A DNA stretch of 64,000 bases from Kibdelosporangium persicum (GTDB taxonomy: Bacteria > Actinomycetota > Actinomycetes > Mycobacteriales > Pseudonocardiaceae). This document shows, one piece after another, positions 7,828-15,914 of the stretch (positions are counted from its first letter, which is position 1; every line of letters starts with the position of its first letter). The stretch is from NCBI RefSeq assembly GCF_013280595.1, contig NZ_JAAATY010000026.1, positions 62,001 through 126,000 of the forward strand. Reading direction: 5' to 3'. The notes below the pieces were generated by a model. The model was not told the DNA's origin and did no database searches. It was given only the letters and a program-made list of their open reading frames with translations. A program made the translations under genes and the position numbers.

Positions 7828-10043
7828 CCACGACTGTCGCCACGCAGGGCGGTATCGGCACGAACGCCCAACGGCCCGACGGCGCTCTGAAAGCGCGGGG
7901 CGAGTTCGCGTACTCCTCGGACCTGTGGCATGAGGACATGGTGTGGGGCGTGACGTTGCGCAGCCCGCATCCGTATGCCCGGATCACGTCCATCGACATC
8001 ACCGAGGCCTTGCGGGTTCCGGGTGTCCAGGCGGTGCTCACGCACGAAGACGTGCCGGGAACCAACATCTACGGCCTCGAACACCCCGACCAGCCGGTGT
8101 TGGCCGAGGACGTGGTCCGCTACCAGGGCGAACCCGTCGCCCTGGTAGCCGCCGACCACCCCGAGACCGCGCGCCGCGCGATGAAGCGCATCGAGGTGGC
8201 GTACGAGGTCCTGCCGCCCGTCGTGAACACCGAGGACGCGGCGCACGGGCGCGCGGAACCGTTGCACCCGAACGGGAACGTGGTCCGGCACGTGAAGGTC
8301 CGGCACGGCCCGCAGGACGTCCGCGCGGACGTGGTGGTCACCGGCGAGTACGAAGTGGGCATGCAGGACCAGGCCTTTCTGGGCCCGGAGTCCGGTCTCG
8401 CGGTGCCCGCCGACGACGGCTCGGTCGACCTGTACATCGCGACCCAGTGGCTGCACGCCGACCAGCGGCAGATCGCGGTCGCTCTCGGGTTGCCGCCGGA
8501 GAAGGTGCGGCTGACGTTGTCGGGTGTCGGCGGCGCGTTCGGTGGCCGTGAGGACCTGTCGATGCAGGTCCACGCGTGCATGCTGGCGTTGCGCACCGGC
8601 AAACCGGTGAAGATGGTCTACAACCGTGAGGAATCGTTCTACGGCCACGTCCACCGGCATCCCGCGCGGATGTACTACGAGCACGGCGCCACCCGGAACG
8701 GCAAGATCGTCTACGTCAAGGCCCGGATCTACCTCGACGGCGGCGCTTACGCGTCCAGCACCGGCGCGGTCGTGGCGAACGCGGCGACGCTCGGGGTCGG
8801 GCCGTACGACGTGCCCAGCGTGACCGTGGACTGCTGGGGTGTTTACACCAACAACCCACCGTGTGGCGCGATGCGTGGTTTCGGTGCCGTGCAGGCAGCT
8901 TTCGCCTATGAGTCCCAGATGGACAGACTGGCGGACGCAGTGGGGCTCGACCCGGTCGAGGTGCGGATTCGCAACGCGATGAGCGAAGGCGCGGTCATGC
9001 CGACCGGCCAGGTCGTCGACTCGCCCGCGCCCGTCGTCGAACTGCTCACTTTGGTCCGGGACAAACCGTTGCCCGCGAAGGGAAACGACCTGACCGACAT
9101 GCCAGGCGGCGTCTCCAACACCACTCATGGCGAGGGTGTCGTGCGCGGTGTGGGCTATGGCGTCAGCATCAAGAACGTCGGTTTCTCCGACAGCTTCGAC
9201 GATTACTCCACTGTCCGAGTGCGGCTGTCGGTGATCGGTGGGCAGGCCGTGGCGTCCGTGCACACGGCTGCGGTGGAGGTCGGACAAGGGCTCGTGACGG
9301 TCCTGCAGCAGATCACCCGGACCGAACTGGGCGTTGACGTGGTGACCATCGAGCCGATGGACACGTCGATCGGGGACGCGGGGTCGACGTCCGCGTCACG
9401 TCAGACCTACGTCACCGGCGGCGCACTGCGAGCGGCTTGTGCCGCCGTTCGGGCCGCGCTGTTCGAACGGATCGGGCACACCGACCTCCCGCTGGACCAC
9501 GACAAGATCGTGGAAGTGCTCGGCACGGACGTGATCGACGAGGTCGTGGAATGGCGGCACCGGCCGACCTACCGGCTCGACCCGGAGACCGGCCAGGGCA
9601 ACGCGCACGTGCAGTACGCGTTCGCCGCGCACCGGGCGGTTGTCGACGTCGACGTGGAACTCGGCCTGGTGAAGGTGGTCGAGCTGGTGTGCGCGCAGGA
9701 CGTCGGCAAGGCGATCAACCCGGAGGCGGTGCTCGGCCAGATCCAGGGCGGCACGGCGCAAGGCCTGGGGCTGGCGGTGATGGAGGAGATCCAGCTGGCG
9801 GACGGGAAGATCCGCAACCCGTCGTTCACCGACTACCTGATCCCGACCGTGCTGGACATGCCCCCGATGGTCATCGACGTGCTCGAACGCCCCGACCCGC
9901 ACGCACCGTACGGCCTGCGGGGAGTCGGCGAACCGCCGACGATCTCGTCCACCCCGGCCATTGTGGCCGCGATCCGAGCCGCGACCGGCATGGCGTTGAC
10001 CCGTGTGCCCGTGCGGCCAGAACACATCACGGAGACCAGTTGA
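7824..10043 (+). CDS. Xanthine dehydrogenase, molybdopterin-binding subunit
   Basis: The 739-residue large subunit carries the molybdenum cofactor and the substrate pocket. It has the aldehyde oxidase/xanthine dehydrogenase a/b hammerhead domain (about residues 20-130). The cofactor-binding domain follows, with GGAFGGRED, CGAMRGFGAVQ and, near the C-terminus, GVGEPPTISS. Glu703 in the last motif corresponds to the catalytic glutamate of the family. Substrate identity rests on context: guanine deaminase overlaps its stop (TGATG) and urate catabolism follows 4 kb further on. Confidence 0.93.
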   Translation: MTTTVATQGGIGTNAQRPDGALKARGEFAYSSDLWHEDMVWGVTLRSPHPYARITSIDITEALRVPGVQAVLTHEDVPGTNIYGLEHPDQPVLAEDVVRYQGEPVALVAADHPETARRAMKRIEVAYEVLPPVVNTEDAAHGRAEPLHPNGNVVRHVKVRHGPQDVRADVVVTGEYEVGMQDQAFLGPESGLAVPADDGSVDLYIATQWLHADQRQIAVALGLPPEKVRLTLSGVGGAFGGREDLSMQVHACMLALRTGKPVKMVYNREESFYGHVHRHPARMYYEHGATRNGKIVYVKARIYLDGGAYASSTGAVVANAATLGVGPYDVPSVTVDCWGVYTNNPPCGAMRGFGAVQAAFAYESQMDRLADAVGLDPVEVRIRNAMSEGAVMPTGQVVDSPAPVVELLTLVRDKPLPAKGNDLTDMPGGVSNTTHGEGVVRGVGYGVSIKNVGFSDSFDDYSTVRVRLSVIGGQAVASVHTAAVEVGQGLVTVLQQITRTELGVDVVTIEPMDTSIGDAGSTSASRQTYVTGGALRAACAAVRAALFERIGHTDLPLDHDKIVEVLGTDVIDEVVEWRHRPTYRLDPETGQGNAHVQYAFAAHRAVVDVDVELGLVKVVELVCAQDVGKAINPEAVLGQIQGGTAQGLGLAVMEEIQLADGKIRNPSFTDYLIPTVLDMPPMVIDVLERPDPHAPYGLRGVGEPPTISSTPAIVAAIRAATGMALTRVPVRPEHITETS

Positions 10044-10507
10044 TGGAGCAGGAGTGGCTGAGCCAGGCGGTCCGCCTGGCCAAGGAGAACGTCGCGGCAG
10101 GCGGCGGCCCGTTCGGCGCGATCGTGGTGCGGGACGGCGAGGTGGTCGCCACCGGCACGAACCAGGTGACGCCGGCCCTCGACCCGACCGCGCACGCCGA
10201 AGTCGTCGCGATCCGCAACGCCTGCCAGGCGATCGGTGACTTCAGGCTTTCCGGCTGCGTGCTGGTCTCGTCGTGCGAGCCGTGCCCACTCTGCCTCGCG
10301 GCGGCCCTGTGGGCACGACTCGACCGGGTCATCTACGGCGCCGACCGTGACGACGCCGCCAAGGCGGGCTTCGACGACCGGGCGTTCTACGACCTGTTCG
10401 ACCAGCCACGCGACAAGTGGCCCGTACCGGTGTACAGCCTGCCTGCCGAGCAGAACTTCGAACCCTTCTCCGCGTGGCTGGCCAAACCCGACCGCATCGA
10501 CTACTGA
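10043..10507 (+). CDS. guaD: Guanine deaminase (cytidine-deaminase fold)
   Basis: The 154-residue protein hydrolyses guanine to xanthine, which the preceding dehydrogenase oxidises to urate. Zinc-site residues are visible: H51 with the catalytic E53 (TAHAEVVAIRNAC) and the thiol pair C81/C84 in SCEPCPLC. Length and the C-terminal pattern DDAAKAGFDD...YDLF agree with Bacillus GuaD rather than tRNA or cytosine deaminases. The start overlaps the upstream stop. The gene ends five bases before a long palindrome. Confidence 0.88.
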   Translation: MEQEWLSQAVRLAKENVAAGGGPFGAIVVRDGEVVATGTNQVTPALDPTAHAEVVAIRNACQAIGDFRLSGCVLVSSCEPCPLCLAAALWARLDRVIYGADRDDAAKAGFDDRAFYDLFDQPRDKWPVPVYSLPAEQNFEPFSAWLAKPDRIDY

Positions 10508-10511
10508 CCCC

Positions 10512-10557
10512 CTCGTGAGTGTTTATCGGTGTTAGAACACGGATAAACACTCACGAG
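10512..10557. terminator. Bidirectional terminator-like palindrome, copy 1
   Basis: Arms CTCGTGAGTGTTTATC (10512-10527) and its exact complement (10542-10557) flank an inner GTGTT-AG-AACAC stem with one mismatch. The element begins five bases after the guaD stop and contains the stop codon of the convergent hydrolase gene (10551-10553). The same 16-base arms occur at 53105-53150. A bidirectional transcription terminator is the simplest role. Confidence 0.75.
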
Positions 10558-11645
10558 AGGTAGCGGTCGAAGAACCTGCGGATGTCGGTGTACTGCGCCT
10601 TGTAGGCCTTGGCGGGGTCGATCGTGCCGATGAGCTCCACGAAGTGGTCCTCGGGCAGGTTCAACGGCTTGACCAGTTGCGGCAGGATGACCTGAAGGTC
10701 GCTGAAGTTGTGGTGACGCGCGCCCGTCAGCACGACCGACCGCTTCGGGCCGGTCTGGTTGGCCCAGAACTGCGGCCAGGACGGGTCGATGTCCGTGAAC
10801 GGCGAGTGGTCGACGAGCACGCCGTTCTCGTCGAGCAGTTGTCCGCCCAGCAACATGAACGGCCGGTCCAGTCCACGCTCGGCGACGTCCCCGAACTCGG
10901 CGAACATGCCGCCGTCCATGTTGATGCCCGCGTCGATCCGGCGGTCGTGCAACATCGTCTCGCCAGCGGTGAACCCGCCGTAGGAGTGGCCGAACATGCC
11001 GACGTCGTCCAGGTGCCATCCCCTGTCGGCGAGCTCGTCGAGCACGAACCGGGTGTCGTCGCCCCTGGCCCGCAGGGCCTTCGCCATCTGCTCCGCCGGG
11101 ATCTCGACGGGGTGTTCCACCCTTCCGCCAGGGAACTCCACGGTTGTCTCAAAGGTGTGGTCGATCGTGACCACGACGTAGCCCCGCGAGGCCAGCTCCT
11201 GGACGAGCGCGGTCCCGACCGCCCGCGGCCCTCCAAAGCCCGGCGAGTACAGCACGACCGGCCGTTTCCCCGGCTTGGCGGGTGCGTCGACGTGCCCGGA
11301 CGTCTTCGGTCCGGTCCAGTCCACCGACCCCTTCGGAATCCCAGCCTCCGCGGCGAAGGCATCGACCGAAGCGAACAGTCCGTCCGGCAACCACTGCGCC
11401 CGCGGGTGGTGCCGGGTGTCCTTGGCGGGATACCAGACGCTGATCATGAGTTCCCGCTTGCGATCCGGCTTCCACGGATCCTGTCTGTCGCCGTCGACCA
11501 GGTGGATCTCCGTGGTCCCGACCTGATGGTGCCCGGTAGGAGCGGGAAGCGAGAACGCCACCTTCGCCGACGCGCTGACCGGTGCCCCGACCAGCACTGC
11601 GGCGCTCACCACCCCGGCGGCAAGCGTTTTCGTCAGAAATGACAT
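10551..11645 (-). CDS. Secreted alpha/beta hydrolase (PAF-acetylhydrolase/chlorophyllase-like)
   Basis: The 364-residue protein begins with a Sec-type signal peptide (MSFLTKTLAAGVVSAAVLVG... ending near ASA-K), so it is probably exported. The hydrolase core has the nucleophile motif GHSYGG, an oxyanion stretch VVLYSPGFGGPRAVGT, and a late histidine in GARHHNFSD. The pattern resembles platelet-activating-factor acetylhydrolase II and lipase-like esterases. A GGAGG only one base from the ATG makes the exact start uncertain. Its stop codon lies inside the palindrome shared with guaD. Substrate unknown. Confidence 0.78.
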   Translation of the reverse strand: MSFLTKTLAAGVVSAAVLVGAPVSASAKVAFSLPAPTGHHQVGTTEIHLVDGDRQDPWKPDRKRELMISVWYPAKDTRHHPRAQWLPDGLFASVDAFAAEAGIPKGSVDWTGPKTSGHVDAPAKPGKRPVVLYSPGFGGPRAVGTALVQELASRGYVVVTIDHTFETTVEFPGGRVEHPVEIPAEQMAKALRARGDDTRFVLDELADRGWHLDDVGMFGHSYGGFTAGETMLHDRRIDAGINMDGGMFAEFGDVAERGLDRPFMLLGGQLLDENGVLVDHSPFTDIDPSWPQFWANQTGPKRSVVLTGARHHNFSDLQVILPQLVKPLNLPEDHFVELIGTIDPAKAYKAQYTDIRRFFDRYLS

Positions 11646-11680
11646 GCCTCCACCGTGCCAGCCCGAGCAGCCACCCTGCC

Positions 11681-11986
11681 TCACTCTTTAGGCTGACAGG
11701 CATCCTCCACACGGCCATTCGTGCCAGGGACGACCCACACAAGGTCATGCGTGGTCTCCGGTTCACTGCGGACGTACTTCAGTGCGTTCTCGGCCTCGGC
11801 CAGGAAGTACTGGTTCCTGCCGTCGGCGCTGACCATGTACGCACTGTCTTCGAACTCCATACCCCAGCCGACGACACTCGTCTCGTCATGTTTCGTCGCA
11901 ACGGCAGCGAACAGACGAGGCGCTTGCGCCGCAACGAGTTCGCGGAGTTCCGAGTCGTCAGGGGAGTGCTTCGTGAAATCGGTCAT
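11681..11986 (-). CDS. Small hypothetical protein, third gene of a coupled mini-operon
   Basis: This 101-residue soluble acidic protein belongs to no family I recognise. The ATG at 11986 has GAGGAG upstream with seven bases spacing, which supports this start over an upstream one. It overlaps the previous gene by 29 bases. No membrane segment, signal peptide or metal motif is visible. The operon (12463 to 11681) is divergent from an HTH/DUF397 pair, which may control it. Confidence 0.6.
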   Translation of the reverse strand: MTDFTKHSPDDSELRELVAAQAPRLFAAVATKHDETSVVGWGMEFEDSAYMVSADGRNQYFLAEAENALKYVRSEPETTHDLVWVVPGTNGRVEDACQPKE

Positions 11987-12281
11987 GACTGAGCTCCTCA
12001 TGTGATCCAGTGGTTGAGCAATCGGTTGCCGGGACAAGCAGATGACGGTGTGCGATCAGCCAGATCCGGCAAGGAAACCTGTAGTCGCGCCGCCATCCCG
12101 GACAGCCTCGGCATCGGCCGCTGTGATCAGGTCGGTGCAGGTCGAGAATCGCCCTTACCGCCGAGATCAGACTTCTCAGTTCGGCCCGGGCGGGCAGATC
12201 AGACTCGCGTGCCAGCCGATCTAGTCCAGCCAGCCGCTTGACCATCGCCTCGCTGAGGACGACGGCAAGAACGTGTGTCAT
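11958..12281 (-). CDS. Small Cys-rich hypothetical protein
   Basis: The 107-residue protein starts inside the stop of the upstream gene (12279-12281 over 12278-12280). It has an alpha-helical N-terminal half (residues 1-50) and a Cys cluster GRCRGCPGW...FPCRIW in the middle. That pattern is seen in small actinobacterial proteins encoded near DUF397/HTH genes and may bind zinc. The last 20 residues overlap the next gene and look poorly conserved, so the end may vary. Function unknown. Confidence 0.6.
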   Translation of the reverse strand: MTHVLAVVLSEAMVKRLAGLDRLARESDLPARAELRSLISAVRAILDLHRPDHSGRCRGCPGWRRDYRFPCRIWLIAHRHLLVPATDCSTTGSHEELSHDRFHEALP

Positions 12282-12463
12282 GGTCGCCTCGGCTTTGCAT
12301 CATTGATGGCGATCGAAAGTTTCGTCCGGATGCTTTCCGCGGTGTCAGGGGTGACGTGACCGTCGATCCTGATATGGATCAGGCCGGTGGGCATCGACTC
12401 GATGAACCCGATCGGCGTTCCTTGCGCGGCGCCTGCGGCGCTGCTCACGACCCACTTGCCCAT
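12278..12463 (-). CDS. Small hypothetical protein, first gene of the mini-operon
   Basis: This 61-residue protein (ATG at 12463; a GTG three codons earlier is possible but sits one base from the GGAG) has the pattern GLIHIRIDGHVTPDTAESIR, suggesting a small beta-alpha fold. Its stop overlaps the next start by four bases, which supports translation. I do not recognise a family. It faces the divergent HTH regulator across a 148-base gap containing two operator-like palindromes. Confidence 0.55.
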   Translation of the reverse strand: MGKWVVSSAAGAAQGTPIGFIESMPTGLIHIRIDGHVTPDTAESIRTKLSIAINDAKPRRP

Positions 12464-12515
12464 CGCGTTCACACTCCGCCGCAGTAGCCCTCATCCTTCG
12501 GCCAGACTGCGGCCG

Positions 12516-12550
12516 TTGTTCGCGAACAAGTGTGCATGTTCGCGAACAAG
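12516..12550. promoter_or_regulatory. Twin palindromic operator upstream of the HTH/DUF397 pair
   Basis: A perfect 14-base palindrome TTGTTCGCGAACAA (12516-12529) is followed by a second copy, TGTTCGCGAACA (12537-12548). Their centres are exactly 20 bases apart, about two helical turns. A third, split site TTGTTC...GAACAA (12605-12625) spans the HTH start codon. The arrangement suggests cooperative binding by the HTH protein and joint control of both divergent operons. Confidence 0.7.
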
Positions 12551-12611
12551 CTGACAATTCCCCGAACGGGCGATCCCGATCAAGGCCGTCGGCCGTCGTA
12601 CGCTTTGTTCT

Positions 12612-13457
12612 GTGGACGCGAACAAGAAGAGCGCGGCTCTCCGCGAGCTCGGGGCACTGCTGCGCAGTGCGCGCAAGCAAGCCCAGTTGACCCAGCGCGC
12701 ACTCGCGTCCGCCGCAGGGTTCAAGGCTCACTCACGGATCTCGGAAATCGAGAACGGTGAATCCGCGATCCCGTCGACTGGTGAGGTCGAGCGTTTGCTG
12801 GATGCGTTGGGAACCGACCTGGATGAGCGTGAACGAGCCATCGGCTTGCTTGCTCAGGCCACCGACAACCCCAGCCAACTGAGCGTCGGCCCCGCGGTGA
12901 TCAACGAGACGATGGTGCAGTTGATCGACCACGAGCGGGCCGCGAGACGGATCACTGCCGCCGGTCCTTTGCTGCTCCCTGGGCTTGTGCAGACCAGCGA
13001 TTACTCACGAGCGATCTTCGGCGGAATGTCCGACATCGAGGCGCACGTCGCCCTCCGGGCTGGTCGCAGGGACATCCTTGTTCGGCGTAACCCGGTCGAC
13101 CTGTTCGCGTTGATCGACTCCGAGGCGCTGGTCCGCCCTGTGATCCCGCCAGACGAGATGGCATACCAGCTGCGGCACATCCTGAAGTTGGCCGAGTTGC
13201 CGAACGTCGTGGTTCAAGTGGTGCCCAGCTTGACGACGGGGTACCACCCGATGCTGGCCGGACAGTTCGAGTTGATCGAGTTCGCGACGGCGAGCCCGAT
13301 CGTTCTGCTTGATCACCACTACGCGTCGGTGATCCTGCGTGATCCCGATGAGGTCGCGAAATACGTCGAGGACGCGGAGTACCTTCGCACGAAAGTGGCA
13401 TTGAGCCCTGATGAGTCGGTCAAGCTCATCGCTGAGATCCTTTATGGAATGGAGTGA
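12612..13457 (+). CDS. XRE-family HTH regulator with DUF5753 domain
   Basis: The 281-residue protein has an N-terminal Cro/CI helix-turn-helix (about residues 9-63, TQRALASAAGFKAHSRISEIE) and a C-terminal DUF5753 domain (about 95-275; DYSRAIF, RRDILVR). These actinobacterial regulators commonly pair with a DUF397 gene, as here. There is no ribosome-binding site. TACGCT at 12599-12604 ends seven bases before the GTG, the spacing expected for a leaderless mRNA. The start region overlaps a third operator half-site pair, so autoregulation is likely. Confidence 0.9.
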   Translation: MDANKKSAALRELGALLRSARKQAQLTQRALASAAGFKAHSRISEIENGESAIPSTGEVERLLDALGTDLDERERAIGLLAQATDNPSQLSVGPAVINETMVQLIDHERAARRITAAGPLLLPGLVQTSDYSRAIFGGMSDIEAHVALRAGRRDILVRRNPVDLFALIDSEALVRPVIPPDEMAYQLRHILKLAELPNVVVQVVPSLTTGYHPMLAGQFELIEFATASPIVLLDHHYASVILRDPDEVAKYVEDAEYLRTKVALSPDESVKLIAEILYGME

Positions 13458-13461
13458 CGGG

Positions 13462-13641
13462 ATGATGGCGCCTGATGAAGGCAAGATCTGGCGAAAGTCC
13501 AGTGCCAGTGCGCCGAACGGCGACTGTGTCGAAGTCAAGCAGGGGCTCGCGGCGGTGCGTGACAGCAAGAACCCGGCCGTCGTGTTGAGGGTACCTCGCG
13601 AAGCGGTCACGTCACTTCTCCGGTCACTCCGAGTCAAGTAG
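13462..13641 (+). CDS. DUF397 domain protein
   Basis: The 59-residue protein shows the DUF397 hallmark WRKSSASAPNGDCVEV and the mid-domain VRDSKNPA. GGAG at 13451-13454, inside the end of the HTH gene, lies seven bases from the ATG, so the pair is coupled. In Streptomyces, such HTH/DUF397 pairs act in development and antibiotic control and the small partner modulates the regulator. The exact target here is unknown. Confidence 0.9.
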   Translation: MMAPDEGKIWRKSSASAPNGDCVEVKQGLAAVRDSKNPAVVLRVPREAVTSLLRSLRVK

Positions 13642-13681
13642 TCGCGCAGCCGCTAACCGGGGCGTAGGGCAGGATTGCCGG

Positions 13682-14175
13682 ATGGCGATGCTGAGCTACG
13701 CGGACGCGGTGAAGTTGCTGGGCGCCAAGGAAAGCAAGATCGTCACAGCCCTTGACAAGGTGCTCGGCGGCGCGTTGCTCGCGGGCTCCGGCGTCGACCT
13801 CTGGGGGCTGCTCGGCTGGTTCGACGCGAAAGCCGAGTTCATCCGCTGGTCTCACGAGCTCGTCACCAATGCTTCGGGCCGCGGGCTTTCCCGCGATGAC
13901 CGCACACAACGCCTGCACGCCGCCACACCGTGATCGTGATGGTCGAATTCTTCAAGGCGTTCGACGAGCTCCGGGAGATCCCCGACTACGTCCTCGACGC
14001 GCGGTTGCGGATGGCCGAGCGGGGCTTCGAGACGGTACCGCCTGTGCCGGGACTGCTCGCGCTCCTCGGTGAGATAGATCTGGCCGAACTGGCGCGCACC
14101 CGGCCGGGCTTGATCAAGCGGGCGAAGTTCCTGATGGCCGAGCGAGGCGAGTTCGACGCCGTTTCCTGGCCCTAG
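13682..14175 (+). pseudogene. Frameshifted remnant resembling the N-terminal helical domain of a NACHT NTPase
   Basis: Two abutting frames, 13682-13933 (83 codons) and 13930-14175 (81 codons), read as one protein if one C is restored near 13922-13930. LHAATP-stop then becomes LHAAHTVIVMVEFF. The pattern LSYADAVKLLGAKESK...ALDKVLGGALL...WFDAKAEFI...DRTQRLHAAH fits the helical domain that precedes NACHT NTPase modules in actinomycetes (NNH type). No NTPase follows: the second frame stops at a CTAG that also supplies the reverse-strand stop of urate oxidase. A two-gene reading is possible because TGA and GTG overlap, but a decayed fragment is more likely. Family assignment is from memory of the pattern. 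Confidence 0.55.
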
Positions 14176-15044
14176 AAAGCGGGCAGGGTGTACCAGGCGT
14201 CGCCGGGGTCCTCGGCGTCGTCGCGGATCACGCTGCCCTCGATGAGCCCGTAAGGCCGGTCGGCCGCGTAGAACACCTCGTTGTCGTTCTCCAGGCCAAA
14301 AGGAGACAAATCGACAACGAAGTGGTGCTTGTTCGGCATGGACAGCCGGATCTCCGCCACCTCCGGATGAGCCTCCACCACCGCGGCACCCATCGCGTGA
14401 AGCGTTTGCTGCAAGGACAAGCTGTGCTTCGACGCGAAGGTCTCCACCAGCAGCGAACGGATCGAGGTGAAGCTCGAAGTCCAGGAGACGCCGGAACCCT
14501 GGTACCGCCACCGGGCCGTCACCGCGGTGGCCAGGATGCGGTCCGTGGTCTCGGGCAAGGTCGTGTACTTGTCCCTTGGGAAGCCGTGGAACTCCGAACC
14601 GGTCGTCTTCAGCACGACCAGGTCACGCAAACCCGACACAACCCAGTGCCGGTCGCCGGAAACGGTCACCGCGGTCGTCCGGACCTCGCTGGAACCCCGC
14701 GAGAAGGCATGCCCGTTGATTCGGTCCCACGGATGCGAGTCGATCATCACGCGGGCACCGGTGATCTGCCCGAAAGAATCGACGAAGTGCCGCCCGAGCC
14801 GCAGGGCGAAGTCCTCGATCTCGCCGACCGGTTCCTCCTTGGCGAAGGCGTACACCGTGTTCTTCTGCGTATCCGTCGCCACGACGTCGCTGTTGTCACC
14901 CGTCAGGTGCGTGGCTTCCAACGCACCTCGCAACGATGTGCTCACGGTCAGGTCCTGCATTGAATGTGTCGAGCCCGATCGGGTCACCGTCACCATGCGG
15001 ACCTCGGCCTTGCCGTACTGGTTCGGCCCCAGGCTGTACGACAA
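14172..15044 (-). CDS. Urate oxidase (uricase)
   Basis: The 290-residue cofactor-free enzyme oxidises urate to 5-hydroxyisourate. Uricase patterns are present: QYGKAEVRMV near the start, NSDVVATDTQKNTVYAFAKE, SGLRDLVVLKTTGSEFHGF and, late in the protein, MPNKHHFVVDLSPFGLENDNE. A TTG start at 15044 lies one base past the HIU hydrolase stop, whose GGAGC serves as ribosome-binding site. It is the last gene of the minus-strand operon and shares its stop CTAG with the convergent NACHT-like remnant. Confidence 0.95.
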   Translation of the reverse strand: MSYSLGPNQYGKAEVRMVTVTRSGSTHSMQDLTVSTSLRGALEATHLTGDNSDVVATDTQKNTVYAFAKEEPVGEIEDFALRLGRHFVDSFGQITGARVMIDSHPWDRINGHAFSRGSSEVRTTAVTVSGDRHWVVSGLRDLVVLKTTGSEFHGFPRDKYTTLPETTDRILATAVTARWRYQGSGVSWTSSFTSIRSLLVETFASKHSLSLQQTLHAMGAAVVEAHPEVAEIRLSMPNKHHFVVDLSPFGLENDNEVFYAADRPYGLIEGSVIRDDAEDPGDAWYTLPAF

Positions 15045-15045
15045 C

Positions 15046-15366
15046 TCAGCTCCCTCGATACGTCGAATACGCGAACGGGCTCAGCAGGATCGGCACGTGG
15101 TGGTGGTCCCCGGCCGTGAAGATCCGGAACTCCACCGTGATCGTCGGGTAGAACGCGTCCGGCCCGTGGTAGGCAAGGACATCGAACACCAACCGGTAGA
15201 CGCCTGGATCGAGCGACGAAGGCCCCAGCGACCGCAGGCGGCCGTCGGCGTCGGTCATCCCCGAGCCGACCTGTGTCCCGTCCGCGGCCTCCAGGCGCAC
15301 GGGGACACCGGCCGCGGGACGGCCGAGGGCCGCGTCCAGCACGTGCGTCGTGACCGCGCTAGACAT
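15046..15366 (-). CDS. 5-hydroxyisourate hydrolase (transthyretin-like)
   Basis: The 106-residue protein hydrolyses 5-hydroxyisourate to OHCU. Family hallmarks are the N-terminal TTHVLDAALGRPA with H8, the central DGR, and the invariant C-terminal YRGS (residues 103-106). The first eight bases overlap the end of the OHCU decarboxylase gene, and the uricase gene follows one base after its stop. This gives a tightly packed catabolic operon in reverse order of the pathway. Confidence 0.95.
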   Translation of the reverse strand: MSSAVTTHVLDAALGRPAAGVPVRLEAADGTQVGSGMTDADGRLRSLGPSSLDPGVYRLVFDVLAYHGPDAFYPTITVEFRIFTAGDHHHVPILLSPFAYSTYRGS

Positions 15367-15847
15367 CGGTCACCAGCTGCTCGAGCCGCCGCAGTGCGAT
15401 CTTCGCCAGCTCCTCGTTCACGATCCGCAGTTCGTCCGCCGGGGAGTTGCCCAGGCGCTGTTCCAGGATCTCCAGCAGCTCCTCGCCGGTCCGCCCGGAG
15501 GCGTACACCAGGTAGATGTGACCGAATCTCTCTTCGTAGCGTTGGTTCGCCACCTGCAACCGCGATCCCAAGGACTGGTCCACGCCGGACTGCTCGGCCT
15601 GTGACCAAGCGTCGCCATCCTGTCGCTCGCCGATCCGCGGATGGGCGGCCATCGCCAGGTGGAGCTCGTCATTGCTCAGCTCACGGGCGCGGGAGAAGGC
15701 CACGGACAGTAATGTCGCACGGTCGGCGAACGGCCGCAGGGCGAGCACCTCGTCGGCCCAGCGAGGCACCGCGAGACAATCTCTCAGCAACGGACGCAGG
15801 TCGTCGGCCGGGGCCGAGTTGAATCGGTGCAGGTTGACGGCAGGCAC
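15359..15847 (-). CDS. OHCU decarboxylase (2-oxo-4-hydroxy-4-carboxy-5-ureidoimidazoline)
   Basis: The 162-residue helical protein converts OHCU to S-allantoin. The catalytic histidine is H69 in AAHPRIGE. ERFGHIYLVYASGRTGEELL and the C-terminal EELAKIALRRL are typical of the family. It is the first gene of the minus-strand urate operon and diverges from allantoinase across a short gap, so the two halves of the pathway probably share a regulatory region. Confidence 0.94.
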   Translation of the reverse strand: MPAVNLHRFNSAPADDLRPLLRDCLAVPRWADEVLALRPFADRATLLSVAFSRARELSNDELHLAMAAHPRIGERQDGDAWSQAEQSGVDQSLGSRLQVANQRYEERFGHIYLVYASGRTGEELLEILEQRLGNSPADELRIVNEELAKIALRRLEQLVTDV

Positions 15848-15914
15848 GGGCCCACACTAGCCCGAGGTGCCGTTGCCGGAAGCGAAAGAGCACGAAGCGG
15901 AAAGAGGGTGGCAG

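Noticed and set aside
7563-9287. 574-codon minus-strand frame opposite the xanthine dehydrogenase genes
   Set aside because: No motif, no start signal, and fully opposite to conserved coding sequence.
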